This document shows, one piece after another, positions 22,264-35,639 of a DNA stretch of 64,000 bases. This DNA comes from Isoetes taiwanensis. Its lineage: Eukaryota > Streptophyta > Lycopodiopsida > Isoetales > Isoetaceae. Below the pieces are notes generated by a model. It ran no database searches. It saw nothing but the letters and a program-made list of their open reading frames with translations, and had not been told where the DNA came from. Numbering within the stretch: position 1 is the stretch's first letter; every line of letters starts with the position of its first letter. The translations under genes and the position numbers were made by a program. The stretch lies in the NCBI GenBank assembly GCA_021234155.1, contig JAJEKV010000066.1:2615552-2679551 (forward strand). Reading direction: 5' to 3'.

Positions 22264-24107
22264 AGCAGTTTGCGGAGCTCTAGGTTAAAGCAATTGAATA
22301 TATTTTTTCTGAGTTGCCCCATGGCCTCTTGGGGCATATTGCCCTATAATTCTTGGTTGGGGATCTCATTGATGGAGAAGATTTGCCTACTATGAGATTA
22401 GGATAGCAACGGTCCATCACATCGAATTATGGACTAAACTGAACTGGGTCCAAATGCAGCTTTCATACAAGTATACTTCCTCTAAAGGCTCGTGTTGTGC
22501 TCATACAAATAATGTGGCGAGAATGGTGGGTTTTGCCACTCTCTCCCACTCATAGATTAATTTGTTTGGAGAATCTCCTTGTTGCTAATGCTCGGAGCTC
22601 ACAGCTGTGTATATAAAGCTTTGAGGATAATAATGGTGGAAATATTTAAGCTCCCAAAACATTGGGCATTGTTGTAGCAAAGAAAGGAAAGAACAGAAGC
22701 TGCTTTCCAAACTGTCTATTGCGGTGGTGGCATAATTGATTCAACATTCATTCTGACATGTTTTTGAAGAAAATACAGGAGAGAATTGTTCAAGTTTAGA
22801 GATGATGTCCTTTACGCTATTCTTTGTTATTTATATTGCACATGTACGAGCATTTCCAAAGAGCATTTGCACTACCAAGTTCAATAATTTAGTCATAAGG
22901 GACACGAAGTAAAAATATAGTTTGCTTCACCACTATGGAGATTGCTTTTCCAAAAATGATACTAACCATATTTGATTGGTCATTTTAGGGGCCTTCATGA
23001 ATGTTGTTTGGGATATGTGCTATATTTTGTGAGTATAATTGTTGATGCTTACCCATCTTGATGGCATTCGAAGGACAATATGAGTTGATCGATTTGACAA
23101 TCATTTCTAAGTCCAAAATGAGTTTACTACTTTTTAGTAAAATATTCTAGTTTAGAATTCATGCATAATATGACAAACAATACTGATTAAATTAAGTTTA
23201 GTACTCCAAAGGGTTGCCAATCTTAGAGTTGGAATCTAGATTAAGGAAAGAAGAGTTGGCATTCATTTACAAGGAATTGTATATAATACAAGGAATTTAC
23301 CTTAAGAAACAAGGTGCTGCGCACGGAAGGTTGCCCTCCAGTGGCCTCAGGGTGTATTTGCATGTTTTTTTATTTTGTCTAAATTTGTCCAGCGACATGC
23401 CTAATCTCGTAGGGAAGAACCTTATTCCACCTTTCAAAACCTCGCATTTAATTAGAAAGCAAAATGGTTCTATTTGTACGTCGGCAAGTAGAGGAAGTAT
23501 GGGCTCCTACATTCTTTATGCCGCAAGTAGTGAACGAATTCAAGAATAAACTCTATACTATTGTTTAAATTGTGCCTAAGGACTCTCAAAACCTTTGGGC
23601 TTCATAAGCAACAAATGTATCCTTCCACCCAATTGAGTCAACCTACATAAAAACCTACATATCGTAATAAGCATATATCGTTAGAGGTGAGATTTTTAAG
23701 ATAACCTTGAGATCCGATTCGCTTTTCCCATCAAGAGGGCGCTTGTTATTGACCCAATTCACAACCGGAAGGGGAGCTTCCTAAGAGATCAAGAGTATGG
23801 TTATGGCTATGGTCCGTCTCGACTTCTATCAATTTAGGGCATGAACTACAATTAGATGGCAAGGATGAGGTCTACCTAACGCATATACACCTTGGCTATG
23901 GGGCGACTCACGGTCCAAAGATCTCGCTCGGAAGCATCATTAGAGCATCAAGAACAACATCGTAAACCCGATCACGAGCAACCATTTGACTAGCTTTCGC
24001 ATCTAGCTCTCCTCGATCTTGGGTTAGCCCCAAAACCCATCTTGCACCGGTTAGGCGGTTTCGAGATGGATGCTCAAGAACAACGGCGACCGCCAATTTA
24101 CACTCTA
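22264..24107. other. CslA 3' flank and unassigned intergenic sequence
   Basis: The first few hundred bases are the likely 3' UTR. Beyond about 22700 the sequence is AT-rich with no gene that I can support. A 111-codon plus-strand frame at 23214-23549 has no recognisable family. GC-richer sequence begins near 23700. Confidence 0.4.
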
Positions 24108-24160
24108 TAGCAAGTTTTTAGCGGTCATTGGCATATTAAGAGGGGCAACCCAAAAATGTT
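24108..24160. repeat. Palindromic repeat family, copy 1 (partial)
   Basis: The sequence agtttttagcggtcattggcat is followed by aggggcaacccaaaaatg. The same two blocks recur at 28.41-28.53 kb and 30.93-31.05 kb, where a longer palindrome lies between them. Here the middle part is missing. Confidence 0.6.
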
Positions 24161-27100
24161 ATTGCCATTTGATCAAAATACCCTAGGTGTATTTTTTGGG
24201 ATATTTACAAACTTGAAGGGTATATTTGGAATTTCCACATAAGATTTGGATCGAATAGAAACATGGCCAACGTTTGTAAGTTTGATTTTTGCCCTTGTGT
24301 CGAGGGAATACAATTACCAAGAAAATATTGGATGCATTCATGAAATTGAATACAATCACTATATTCAATACATGCTCATAGAAATTCTTCCAATTACTCG
24401 TGAACAATATTTCGTTAGGTGAATGATTGTGGTTTTGTATGTAAAACATTAAAAATGTAGCACGGAGCAAACACCGGGCATCGCTACTATATGTCCTGTT
24501 TGCCACAAGCCCAAACAACTAATCAAAACCTCAACATTTACAATGCAGCAGTGTCTTTGACCTATAAATGTCCATGTTACAAAAGCTGAAATGACATTCA
24601 AATCTTTATAATTTTCTTGATAGTGAACTGTTGAGCATTTGGTCAAGCAATATTTATAGCAAAACAAATTACCATCTCTTTCAAGGCTCATTCATTCATG
24701 TCCTATGCCACATTTTACGCCAAAGCGGCGTCGCAGCAGATTGCCATGCCTCAAGCGGTTATAACCATTAGTTTTTGATGGCATCTCTTCAATCCTAGCT
24801 CTATTCAACGGCTTGTCAATTCAAATTCAAAAAAACAACAAGTGTGGCTACTGCCGATCTTGGACCGTGCAACCTTGATTGTCGAGGAAGTTTTTCGCGT
24901 CTGAATTGCATTCAACTATGTGTTCTGCTTTTCCTCCTTTACATGTATAATAAAGATGTGGGATAAGATTCGCTTCAAATGGAAAGCCTCCCCGAGCGGT
25001 TGTGCGAAGATGACATTGATAGCGATTAATGAAGAGGATCGGTCGGATGGTCACTTATTAAAGAATTGAATATCCTTGTTGGTGAGGGGTCCGGTTTTTA
25101 GTTTGTCATATTGCACGACATTGGCTTGCATAGTAACAAGGATATCCGTCTGCGCAACCACACTACCATTAAGAAAAATTAGAAACATTATATTTATATG
25201 ATAACTATATATTAGCTTGAGCATAACCAACTCACTAGGCACTAGGTCCTCATTTTAACTCATTTGCAAATCCACGGACTGAATTTACCACGTCGGGGCA
25301 TCTTTTTTTGTATGTATAGATGCATGTCTTTGCAAGTACGAAGTTAGGAACATACTAGCTTCAATTTGAGAAATCATATAGGAGTCCATATACCAAACGC
25401 ATGCAATGTTGTTTTCTTTTGTTATCGGATAAAAGTCCACATACCATCTCGCATGCACCGCTAATTTCTTACGTTATTGACAACATCTGCTTTGCCACCT
25501 CAAGTCAAAGTGCAATCGTGAAGAAATCCTTTCATCTCGCGAAGATCGACAATCTTATAAGGTAACAATGCGCAACAAATGCCGTCAATGAACGATTACA
25601 TAAATGACAACGGGAATTTTGTCCGTTCATTTTGCCGCCCGAAGACATCGTAACGGTCCAAGAAGCACCTCCAATCGGTGAAATATTGGGAATGTGACTA
25701 TATCCATGGTGTCCAGCCTTCATACATGTTGCACGATTAGCCGATACTTGTTGCTTGATGCGCAAAGAACTGGTCGACTTGTTGAAACTTGTTGTGCTTG
25801 CCTAAAGAAAACACATGTTGAAACTTGTGCTTGCTTGCCTAAGGGAAACAAGCATCTTGTTAAATAATTCTACATAAACTCATAGGATTTCCTAACAATA
25901 ATTCCCTATTCCCCTCATTATCACGGCCTTCAAGCTTAGCCCGAACATGTCCGAGGGACGAGACAATATAAAGCGTTCCTTTTCGGGCGCAAGATAGATT
26001 CAATGCTTCACGTCGGTCGGAAATACAAGAGCACAAATCCTTAGGAACTACCTTTTGACATTAGTTGATTTTACGCCACTAAGAATGGATATGGATTTTG
26101 AGTGCTTGACCCCTTTGTTTCTGGCGGCTTTTTGCGATTTTTCATTAGCCGAGAGCTTTCAAATTCTGCTTATCAATAACCCACGCAGCGACTGAGCAAT
26201 TTCGGTACTTGTTTTCATACGGTAGCACCGACTTGGCTATGTGCTTCTAAAGATGATCTCGCCATCGATTGTCCGGTCTTCAAATTTACGCAAGAATCTG
26301 TCCACAACATGCGTTTACGGATCCTCATATGATAATAGCAAGCGCACGGTCTTTGTTAGGGGATCTTTGGTGTTGAAGCATATCGAATAGAAGCCATAAC
26401 GGTTTATATCCTCACTATTGGGGTGAAACCCAAGAGTCATTCTCATCCTCAAAGCGGACCTCATCATCCGCAAATGGTGCGGCTATTGGTTGAAAAAGGA
26501 ACTAGACTGTTCATGTGAGGATACTACCTTTTTGTCAATCTTGGGGTGCTATAATGTCACTTTGTGATCTAGCAACTTGACTTTTACTAGCCCCTTCAAA
26601 AGCACGGAAATAACATTCAAATCGGTTTAATGGACACACAAAATTCTCCTCTCACAAAGTTCTTACAACATAGAATCCGTTACAAGGGAACTCAAATCTA
26701 ATAGAGTGGTTCACTCATCATAGGGGCATTAAACAAACAAAATTATCAATACGACAATTAGGAAAAACCCAGGTCTAATTAGGAAAAAGAGACCCGGTGA
26801 GAGCATTGCAAGCAAATATGCATGGCTTATGATTGCATAAGACCTTCATTGCTTCGGGTCTTTTCTCACATAATTCATTACCTTGACTAACAACTTCGGA
26901 ACAAAGCGGTAAAAAACACTATATACATCTTATGGCCCATGCTACAAAAACTACGTTTAAATGTGTGATGAAAAGGAAACATTATGCGACTATAAAGCCC
27001 GTATGTACGCCACACTTTGAGAAGTCAAAGGAAACACCTTGTGGAGAACACCTGCATCTAAGCTAGCAATTCGAGCAAGTTGTGTCAATGGCGAGTGTAG

Positions 27101-28411
27101 TTGCTCCACGAGCCATGATCCCAAAAGTGCAAGTCTTTGCTAAAATAGGTATCATATCTTTCACCTTCGTATGCGAGTACGCAATAATGCTTGATCAGGT
27201 GGCCTAGCTTAAAGGCATCCGTCGCCGACGATCTCGATTGTTCGTCGTGGGATTGGCTACTATACCTTTTGCAGAATTTAGCATTGGCTCTAAAGGAAGG
27301 ATTGTTGCATGTGCCCTACGAGGAACAATACTCACATCATCTCATTCGGCTTCTTTTTCATATTAACCTAAAGCATGGGACAACATTCAACATAGAATAT
27401 ACCTTTGAAATATCGCAAGAACCAACCTTTTACGTTCCATTATCGCTTCCTTTGCTAGCATATGCACATTATTTGCACTCTCGGATGAGTCTCGTGATTG
27501 CCAAAACCTGTAAATGAACTAGAGATAAGAATTTACATGCAAATAACGGATCCTCATAGTACTTTCGCCGTCTACAATTAAAATCATAGACATCCAGTTT
27601 TGGCATCTTATTTGTTGCACTTGGGTTAGCTTGGCATAAGCGCACATACGTTGTTATTTCCTACTTTATACAAGCTCACAAAACGTGCATACATGAAACA
27701 CACCTCTTCTAGCATTAAAATGTTTTTTCGATGTCAGGCAGAATGTGTCCCGCATCATTTTGCAAAAAGTGGCCACACCGTTGGTTGCCTCAATCATTTG
27801 TCGTCTTAGTTTAGAAGATGCCACTTGCAATTCTCCTATACAAAAAGCAACTTTTCGGGCACCATACCTCTAATAAGTGTCACCAAGATGAATGTGCAAT
27901 TAAAATTCACCTCTTTGCAAAGTCCGCTTCGGTGAAGCAAGGCGTAGCTCCTCGGTTAACTTTTAGATAGGTTGGTGCTTGTAACTTCCGGGCTTTTTCG
28001 TGCGGACTTCCACTCTAATTACGAACCTATGAAGCATGCAAGGAATGAAAGATAAGAAACAAGTAGCATGAATTTCATCCATACATTGGCATTGGCTGCA
28101 AGAAGGCATCAAAAAGGAATATTGACATTGCTTTCCATCTATGGTACCGTAAACCGGCCTTTATTGTCGGAAGAAATTTCCAAACAGGTAGCATGTTACC
28201 TCTGCGGATCTTCTTCAAGACTTGGTGATGGAAGAGAGCTGATTACGTAAAAAGAATATTGAGGCGGCGATCAGAGCCCATTTTCTTTGAAGCCATTCGG
28301 ATACTAAATCCCACACTCTTATGCACGGTTGCCCGAGGCGGGCCTCTCCGGTTAGCCGGTTTCAAGAGTGGCTGCAACAAATGCAAAACGATCGAGCATT
28401 CTGACCAATAA
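24161..28411. other. Unassigned region between two copies of the palindromic repeat
   Basis: No open frame beyond 108 codons and no recognisable protein family was found in about 4.2 kb. Short GC-richer patches (about 25950-26350) resemble decayed coding sequence but could not be assigned in any frame. A small tandem repeat (tgttgaaacttg...gcttgcctaa) lies at about 25782-25845. The stretch is bracketed by copies 1 and 2 of a palindromic repeat, so it may be one decayed transposable element. Confidence 0.3.
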
Positions 28412-28535
28412 AGGGTTTTTAGCAAGTCATAGGCATATTTCAAGCATATCCTGGCATATACCTATAATATGCCACAAACCCACATAAACCAGGGTTTGCC
28501 CCCTTAGGGGCAACCCAAAAAGGGTATTTATGCGG
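28412..28535. repeat. Palindromic repeat family, copy 2
   Basis: After gtttttagcaagtcataggcatat and several catatcc/ggcatat repeats comes agggtttgcccc, a short centre, then ggggcaaccc (28491-28516). This is a near-perfect inverted repeat of about 11 bases per arm, followed by aaaaa. The same architecture recurs at 31 kb. Confidence 0.8.
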
Positions 28536-30931
28536 CGGCAAGAACACTTCTTTTTTTAGCACGTGGTGAGCTTCTGTACGTAGATGTAAACAAATAATAT
28601 TGTCTACCATTTATTCATGATTTGATTATTACATTGCAATTGGAATGTGTGAGACTCATTGGAATGTAAAAGGATAAGCAAAGGCACTGATAAAACCCAT
28701 GTGCATAAAGAGTTCTAACCCATGTGAAGAGAGAGTTCTGGTTTGGCATCCTATACATTCTATCACCGAGGCCCATGTGAAGAGGCATTTGGAGTATGTA
28801 GTAGCCAAAATTATGTCCACGTAGCCATGGGACCAAGCTAAGACCTAGATCATATTCTTGTCAAGGTTTGGCTATTGCCCACACTATAGTATATAAAACG
28901 CACAGATGTAATGACACAAGTATTGTAATGTGCAACTTCTTCTGTATTACATGCAATGCATTTTACTATGTATTCTTATCTTTTGTGGAAAAGCAACATT
29001 CTACTAGGTAGTTTGGCTTGGAGTGCAATGCCGGCCATTTATCCCTGTGTAACCATAGATTGGACAAGAAATTTTAGAACTTCAAATTTCCAAGAATGAA
29101 AAGCAAAATCCAACATGAGAATAAATTAACCATGAAGTATTATCATGCGACAAAAGAATGAAAAAAAATGGAATTAGTTCTTCAATCTTCTAATGCCTGT
29201 AACAAGAGAATCGGTGATAAGTATAGTTTCAATGGAAATGGCCTTTCATTTTGGAAGATCTGCACAGAAATGAAATTAACCTTGTTATGGATCACACCAA
29301 TTGATCCAACCCTTTTACTCTTCCAAAGCTTATTTCAAGACCTCTTCAGATAAATAAGTCGCATAAGCTATATTCCACCTACAAATACAAGAAGTACAAG
29401 CCCGTAACTTACAAGTTAATAAACAATTTGGTCAAGAATACACATACTAACTTCATAGGTTTAAGGTGGATGACTCTGCACAAAATGTGGAGGGTTTGAA
29501 GAATTATATGCCAAAATTGCATCCTGCATTCTAAACCCCAAAGGTATGGTTAGCATCTACAAATATATTTTAGACTGATGGGAAGGGATCAATAATTGCA
29601 TGCGTTGCCTTTTGTTTCATCAAAATTTGACCTTTTACGGTCACTTCTATCAGTAGCCTATTGTAACTTTTTGGCCTTGCACTTAAATTGTTGAAGTTGA
29701 TTCCTCTGCCCTTTAACATCACGTCCAAGACCATGAGTTTAAAGGCCATGATTGAGCAGCTACAAGCCCTTTAACCCAATGGCAATGCACCCATTATACC
29801 ATTTCACCATGACTCCAAATCAAGATGATAAAGAATGCATAACAAAATATATATATCATCATATAGAAGAATAATTATTTGATTATATTTATTATATCTA
29901 TTTGTAGAACCTTCCAACATTTTCTTTTGTTCTTTGCTCTTTTTTTTTTCTCTCTCTAACGGACGACAAACTCTATTGAATATTATAAAGAATTGAATTG
30001 GTTTTTATCATCCACGGAGATCAGCTGGCATGGGACCCAATCAAGAAGTACAACAAATGTATTACTGTTAGGATTAAAAAACCCCCACCCTAAAGGGTTT
30101 TCGAGGGATTGGCAGTAGTAGGCATGCTGAAAACTGTACAATGATACATTATGATATCTTAGTGTAGCATGTGGGGGCATAACTGAGTGCATGTGGGGAA
30201 GAAGTACATGTGTAATTGCAGAGCCAAGAATAAAATCTCAGTAGACAAGGATATTCCACTGAGCATAGCAACCTGTATATACAAGAGATAATGTACCCAA
30301 ATATTCCTCAAATATCAAGCTTCTCTTCTTCGGAGGGAGACGAGAACATAGGTATGCCATGACCAATTTATTTTCTTCATAGAGACTTGATCAGTACCAG
30401 ATGTAGAGATGACTAAAACACCGGAAATAGATCTAAGACAAACATATAGATTTCTTAAGAGACTGGAAACCTAATTATTTGTGTTGCCTGGCATGCCAGG
30501 TACTTGGCCTTTTTGAGCTTTTACAACTGAGGCCAGATCCAGTCGTTTTGAGCATCATGAGCAGATCCAACCGATTTGAACTTTAACAAAACCAGTCGAA
30601 AATACCTTGGGAAGCACTCCATTTGTTTTAAGCACCAGATAATCCTCGCCACCCAATAGAAGCTATGCATTAGAATATGGATTTCCTGGATCAAAAGCAC
30701 TAGGCCTTGGCGTCTGGTTTCCAAAAAAAAATGGAATTGCTTCTCTCTATGTTTGATAATCTCAGATGTGCCCGACCACAATGTAAATAAAACAACCCTA
30801 AGGAAGGCTTGCTCGATGCCTACATGCCATTTCTGCCCTTGCTACTATGAAAATACACAAAAAACTACATGCATGAGATTGCCATTAGGAAATGCCCACC
30901 AACAGAAGTCACCGAGCATTTACAGCCAATC
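28536..30931. other. Unassigned AT-rich region
   Basis: I see no gene, RNA or element that I can support. Open frames are all under 90 codons. An AT repeat lies around 29850-29900 and a pyrimidine tract at 29920-29960. Confidence 0.3.
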
Positions 30932-31045
30932 ATAAGTTTTTAGCAGTCACCAGCATATCCTAGGGATATTCTAGCATATACCTAGGATATGCCAAAAGCC
31001 CACATAAACAAGGGTTTGCCCCCCTAGGGGCAACCCAAAAATGAT
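30932..31045. repeat. Palindromic repeat family, copy 3
   Basis: The copy has agtttttagcagtcaccagcatat, an internal inverted repeat built on atatcctagg/cctaggatat, then cccacataaacaagggtttgcc, and the palindrome 31012-31037 followed by caacccaaaaatg. Block order is identical to copy 2. Confidence 0.8.
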
Positions 31046-31120
31046 GATTAAGTAAAAATGATAGACGCACTCAATAAATGCATACTTTATACATAGAACT
31101 GAATACATGCCCTCCATCAT

Positions 31121-31426
31121 ATGGAAACCATTGCTAAAAAGTCGTACAAATATATGTTTTATGTGATGAACCATTTTTTTAGGTATTCTTGGCCAATGGC
31201 TGAGATTTTAGCCATTACTAAAGATGTTATGAACCTCCATCTTTCTGCTCGATCTACTGTGACTTTTCAAGGACAACCTTCGAGTGTGTCCTATGTTGGT
31301 AGAGGAGTTTATCAAGGATGCCCTCTTGCTCCAGTATTGTTCATTGATGCGACAGAGGTCCTGTCCCACGTTAATAGTATCCTCCCTCCGGCTGGTTGGC
31401 ATCTTCGCCTTTTCCCTCCTCAATGA
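31121..31426 (+). pseudogene. LINE reverse transcriptase fragment
   Basis: The 101-codon plus-strand frame contains GVYQGCPLAPVLFI. This matches the R-G-V-R-Q-G-C-P-L-S/A-P-x-L-F motif that precedes the catalytic box of non-LTR reverse transcriptases. It is preceded by a plausible RT stretch (LSARSTVTFQGQPSSVSYVG). The catalytic Y-x-D-D region is absent, so only a small piece survives. Its 3' part may have been lost, or it may be connected to the LINE 3' end at 33.1 kb. Confidence 0.65.
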
Positions 31427-31572
31427 AAGCAGATGTAGCCCATTCTAAATAACTTCCCTGATGTCTGATGTTTGTACAAGCCATGGAATATTGCAAAACT
31501 GGTTTGAGCTGTTTTGTGCATGAATCACTAGATGTCCTAGGCTCTTTCATATTTTTGCTCACTTCTTTATAG

Positions 31573-32560
31573 AAAAATGTTGAAGACTTGGATCCATCCA
31601 GGGAATGGGTTTGGAAATCTCTCTTTAATCATTCTAGCTGGTCAGAATGTTACAAATTCATTTTTTGCATTCCACTCTGGAGAGACCTGACATCTTCTGT
31701 CAAAGTGATGGGAATGCTAATAGATTACAATGTAACATCTCTTACAGCAGAGCATAGAAAGCTTTTGGAAGACCTAAAGAAGATTGGATTACATAAGGTG
31801 CCCATGTGCACCTCACATATTGCTTTATCATGCCTGTCATGCTTGTGTTGTTCTTGTTTTGCATCTTTGGTGTTATTTTCTTTGTTGGGGTATCCAACAT
31901 GCTGAATTCAGCATGGAGATGTTCTAAGGTCTCTGTCTGCAAGTCTTTACAGGTATTGAACACCATTGTTGTTCTCAACATCTTTGCCTTTTGCTGATGT
32001 TCTATATTTTGTTGTGTTATGGAGCACATGCTTTTAGCGGAGTTGTGCTATGCAACGCAAGTTTTTTGCACATGATTTGTTGTTTATGTTAATAGGTACG
32101 TGGCTCCCATTTCCATTGCTCTAGTTATAGTTCTAGTTGGACTTTGCATCATTCAAGATTTACTCTAGTTAATTATGGTGTTAATTTGTTAATTCATGCT
32201 TTTAGGTTGGAAAATGTATGGAAGTGAGCCTTCCAGAACTTGTTCTACTTATTGCTTTCTCCCAGGTACTTGATAGTGCTTGCAACTACTATGATAATTT
32301 CCTTTAAGATCAATCCTCTGGTTTTGCATTTCTCAACAATTTTGAAAGTATGTGAAGATAAAGAAGATATCCATTTTTGAACACTTTTCAATTGTTTTCA
32401 GTGTGCAATTATATGGGCTTATCCTCACCTTTTTACAATCAGTGGGCCATATAGACATGCCTAAGCTTCATTGCCACATGGACCAGACCAATTTTGTGGA
32501 ATCCACCTATTCAAAAATGCACAATATAACCTGCCCAGATAATGATGCATCTATTGTGGT
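31573..32560 (+). CDS. Exon-like segments of an unidentified gene
   Basis: The segment 31573-31797 is fully open for 75 codons, starts after ttctttatag and ends at aag followed by gtgccc. It reads KNVEDLDPSREWVWKSLFNH and onwards, with a helical, basic C-terminus. A 60-base segment (about 32205-32264, VGKCMEVSLPELVLLIAFSQ) is bounded by a cttttag acceptor and a cag/gtactt donor. A third open stretch, from about 32403 to 32560, follows a ttttcag acceptor and includes LYGLILTFLQSVGHIDMPKL. The quality of these exons is higher than that of the surrounding relics. I do not recognise the family. The exons do not form a complete gene here; the rest could lie in long introns or be lost. Confidence 0.4.
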
Positions 32561-32751
32561 ATGAGAAGTTTCATTTCTCCTGTAACAAGTCAAGAACCAT
32601 TTTTATCATTTCCTTGTATTAACTTTCTGAGTAACTTAATTTAATTTAGTTTAGTAATTTTAGTATTTAGTACTATACTACCTCACATATTTAATGCTAC
32701 CTAGGATCTGAATTCCTTATCCACTAGATCCCAACCATCCTCGCTTCTCGC

Positions 32752-33162
32752 GGCCGCAATTGCCGCGAGAGGTGAGACTATGTGTCTGTTGCCAGTTACA
32801 GGTTATTGAAGATGAAAGCCATACTCTTCTGAGTTGCCCTACTTTTGAGATAGTTCGGAATCATTTTTCGACCTTAGCATTCCATTCCACGCTTCCACAA
32901 CTTCTCAGCGCACCATCTGTGCATGACTTGGCATTATACATACTTGACGTTCTAGATAAACGTCTGCAATTACTGAGCCCTCAGTAGTCATTATTTAAGC
33001 TTGTCTAGTATCATCATTACTGCAAAGGTTTTTACCTTGAAAACCTTTCGAGGCAGGGGTTTTTTAATCCTAGTAGTAATGATTGTACTAGCCCATTGTA
33101 TGGGTCCCATGACCTATTGGTCTTCGTGGACGTTAAAAAAACTATTCTATTCTATTCTATTC
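32752..33162 (+). mobile_element. LINE 3' end, copy A, with (ATTCT)n tail
   Basis: The segment 32760-32987 encodes the C-terminus of a LINE pol: REVRLCVCCQLQVIEDESHT with a C-x2-C...H-x4-C knuckle (LLSCP), then a hydrophobic/helical tail ending at a stop at 32985. The 3' UTR contains gggtccca near 33103 and cgtggacgttaaaa near 33125. It ends in an ATTCT pentanucleotide repeat (33141-33162). A hairpin (aaaggtttt / aaaacctt) lies at about 33025-33050. The insertion is 5'-truncated, as is usual for LINEs. Confidence 0.8.
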
Positions 33163-34296
33163 CTGAAGTAATAGTTATATGGTTATGAAAATGCTTCACA
33201 ATTATGAATGTCTCTAACAAACAAATATAATAATAAATTATAGATCGCGAATGCCTTCTTGTTTGGTATTTGTTAATCACCCAATAAACCCTTAACCCTT
33301 GGTCCAAAAGGGGCCCAAAATTGTTTTTGGACCCACACACACTTCATTATATATAAATATCTTATTAATAACAATGTATTAATATGACACATTAAACCAT
33401 TGAAAGAGACATCTCACATATAAATAAATTGAACCAACCATTGAATTAAACCCCTCGGACCAACCCCAAGTTGTTTTTGTTGATATTCATACAGGCGTCC
33501 AATAGCGGGGCAAGGACCCCTATATACATATGCTCGAATATATCACCCCCTCCTCAACCTTTGCAAAACCATGTATTATTGGCTAGAGAAAATCGCATCT
33601 AATGATGGCCAGGATCGCCCGAAATTGACATCCTACAGCCTATCGATGGATGCCTTATATGAAAGAGATTGTTTCCGTTTCTTTTCTAGCATTTTGTTGT
33701 TTTGGGCCCAGGCCATTATACTATATATACTATAAGCGTAAACTTAAAAGATAGATTTTTCTCTTGTTTTATATTGATCTCTACATCCGGCAATATCATT
33801 TTATTTTTGTTCTCGGATCATCAAGGGATCGCCTTTTTTTTATCATTATGATTTCTCTTGTTCTTTTTCTGTATTCCGTTGTTCTTAGTTTTTTCTATAA
33901 AATCCCAAATGACACTCTATACTTATGATTTTTTTGTTCAATCCCAGAGTCCTCACAGGGAGCTATCTTGCAGGTTATCTGGAACCGGGTCTAGACCCCG
34001 AACAGTATCAACTACAAAAGACTTGATATCATCAATATCTAGCATAATAAAGGAGCTTTCTTTTGTATTTTTAAATGCTTTTCAATATGATTTTGATATA
34101 GTTTAGTGGTGTATTCGAGTGCATGTACTGATGCATATGTCTAGAGTGTGCATACGTTGTTTTTGTGCAAATATTTAGAACTATGTGAGCTACTTTTTAG
34201 AATTAACGAAAAGTCTAGTACATGCTTAAAAAATGTTTACGAGAAAAAATTGAGCACGATGAATTTCTTTCATCATTATTAGTAAATATCATGTAG

Positions 34297-35057
34297 GTGT
34301 TCCAACCTTGCTCTGACCGTAGCAATGGGTCCCCAATGCCTCAAAGCCTGCTGAAAGGACAAGCAAGCTCAGTGGTTCTCACGTTGGGGTATACAGGCAA
34401 ACAGATGCGTACAGGTATGAACAAAGAAGGATCACAATGCACAAAAGTTGTACCTAGATGCTACTTTCCTTCGCAAGCTCTGGGATGCAGATGCTCTGAC
34501 GCACGTTAAACTGGCACACTATCAGCAGCAAGTCAATCCTAGGCTCACGAGAGGCCCACACCAGTACTTGTACACCCATTTGCCCATGAAGAAGCGCGAA
34601 CTTATAGCTTCCATTCGCACGGGTGCACATCGTCTCTGCATTGAGACGGGGCGTTGGACTCGGGAAGCACGGAAGGAGAGGATTTGTTAGTGTTGCCACC
34701 AGGTGCCATTGAAGATGAATGTCATGCCCTCCAGATCTGCCCAGCGTTTGCCCATATCCGAGCGCGGTGTGTTCGGTTACCAGTGACTGGTCAGTCATTG
34801 CATGAGTTATTGAATACGGCATCCGTGGGCTTGTTGGGGTCATATCTCCAGGAGGTTATAGATGCTGGACTCAGTTGTGTCCTCCGGCACAGTGTACCAC
34901 CATACTTACTACTACTAAGGTTTTCCTCGGGGGGGGAGGGAGGAGGGGGTAATCCCGACGAAGAATACACTTGCTGCTCTCTTTTTGTTTGGGTCCCATA
35001 GGCCAATTGGTCTCCGTGGACGATAAAAAATCTATTCTATTCTATTCTATTTTTTTT
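34297..35057 (+). mobile_element. LINE 3' end, copy B, with (ATTCT)n tail
   Basis: Open stretches around 34448-35001, in two frames, read RLCIETGRWTREARKERIC and, after a frameshift, AIEDECHALQICPAF. This is the same C-terminal knuckle region as copy A. The 3' UTR shows gggtccca, ccgtggacgataaaa and an (ATTCT)n tail from 35031 to about 35050. The family is the same as copy A but the insertion is independent. The coding part is longer than in copy A and also decayed. A G-rich run lies at 34927-34948. Confidence 0.8.
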
Positions 35058-35639
35058 AGGAACCACTTAATGCTAAATTTTATGACAATAGGAAAATTTT
35101 AAAATATAACTACTACTATTCCTAGGATTAGATACACACTGGATTGCTCAGATCGATGGGATTGGTATCAAAAAAGAAAATTGGTATCGAAATGTCTATT
35201 CTCATGGACCTACGCAAAAACAAGAGGAAATACGCGAGAAACGCGCAAGAAATATGCAAAAAATATGTTGGGATGCTTTAAATACTTGATATAACTGAGC
35301 AGGCTACAAGGACTCAAGCTAGAAGGTTCAAGATTGGCATTGAACTGGAATGGTTCGACAAGACTGAGGCCCCTTTATATATATCTAGTCCAACGACCAA
35401 GATCTCGCCACTCCAGCAGATGAGATCGCGCCAAGTGTCACACATGTATATAGGTTCCGAAATGTTCCATAACCTCTTAACAGCTTTACATATGAAGAAG
35501 ATGAAAGGGGATGTCTTCAACAAGGAGCATAAATCACAAGTAGAAAGTTCTGAGTTGAAGCCCTGCCTTGTGCAACTAGCCCTTCGCATTCGTATAACGA
35601 CCATCTTTGTAAATATGAGTATAATACCCGTATGGTTGT

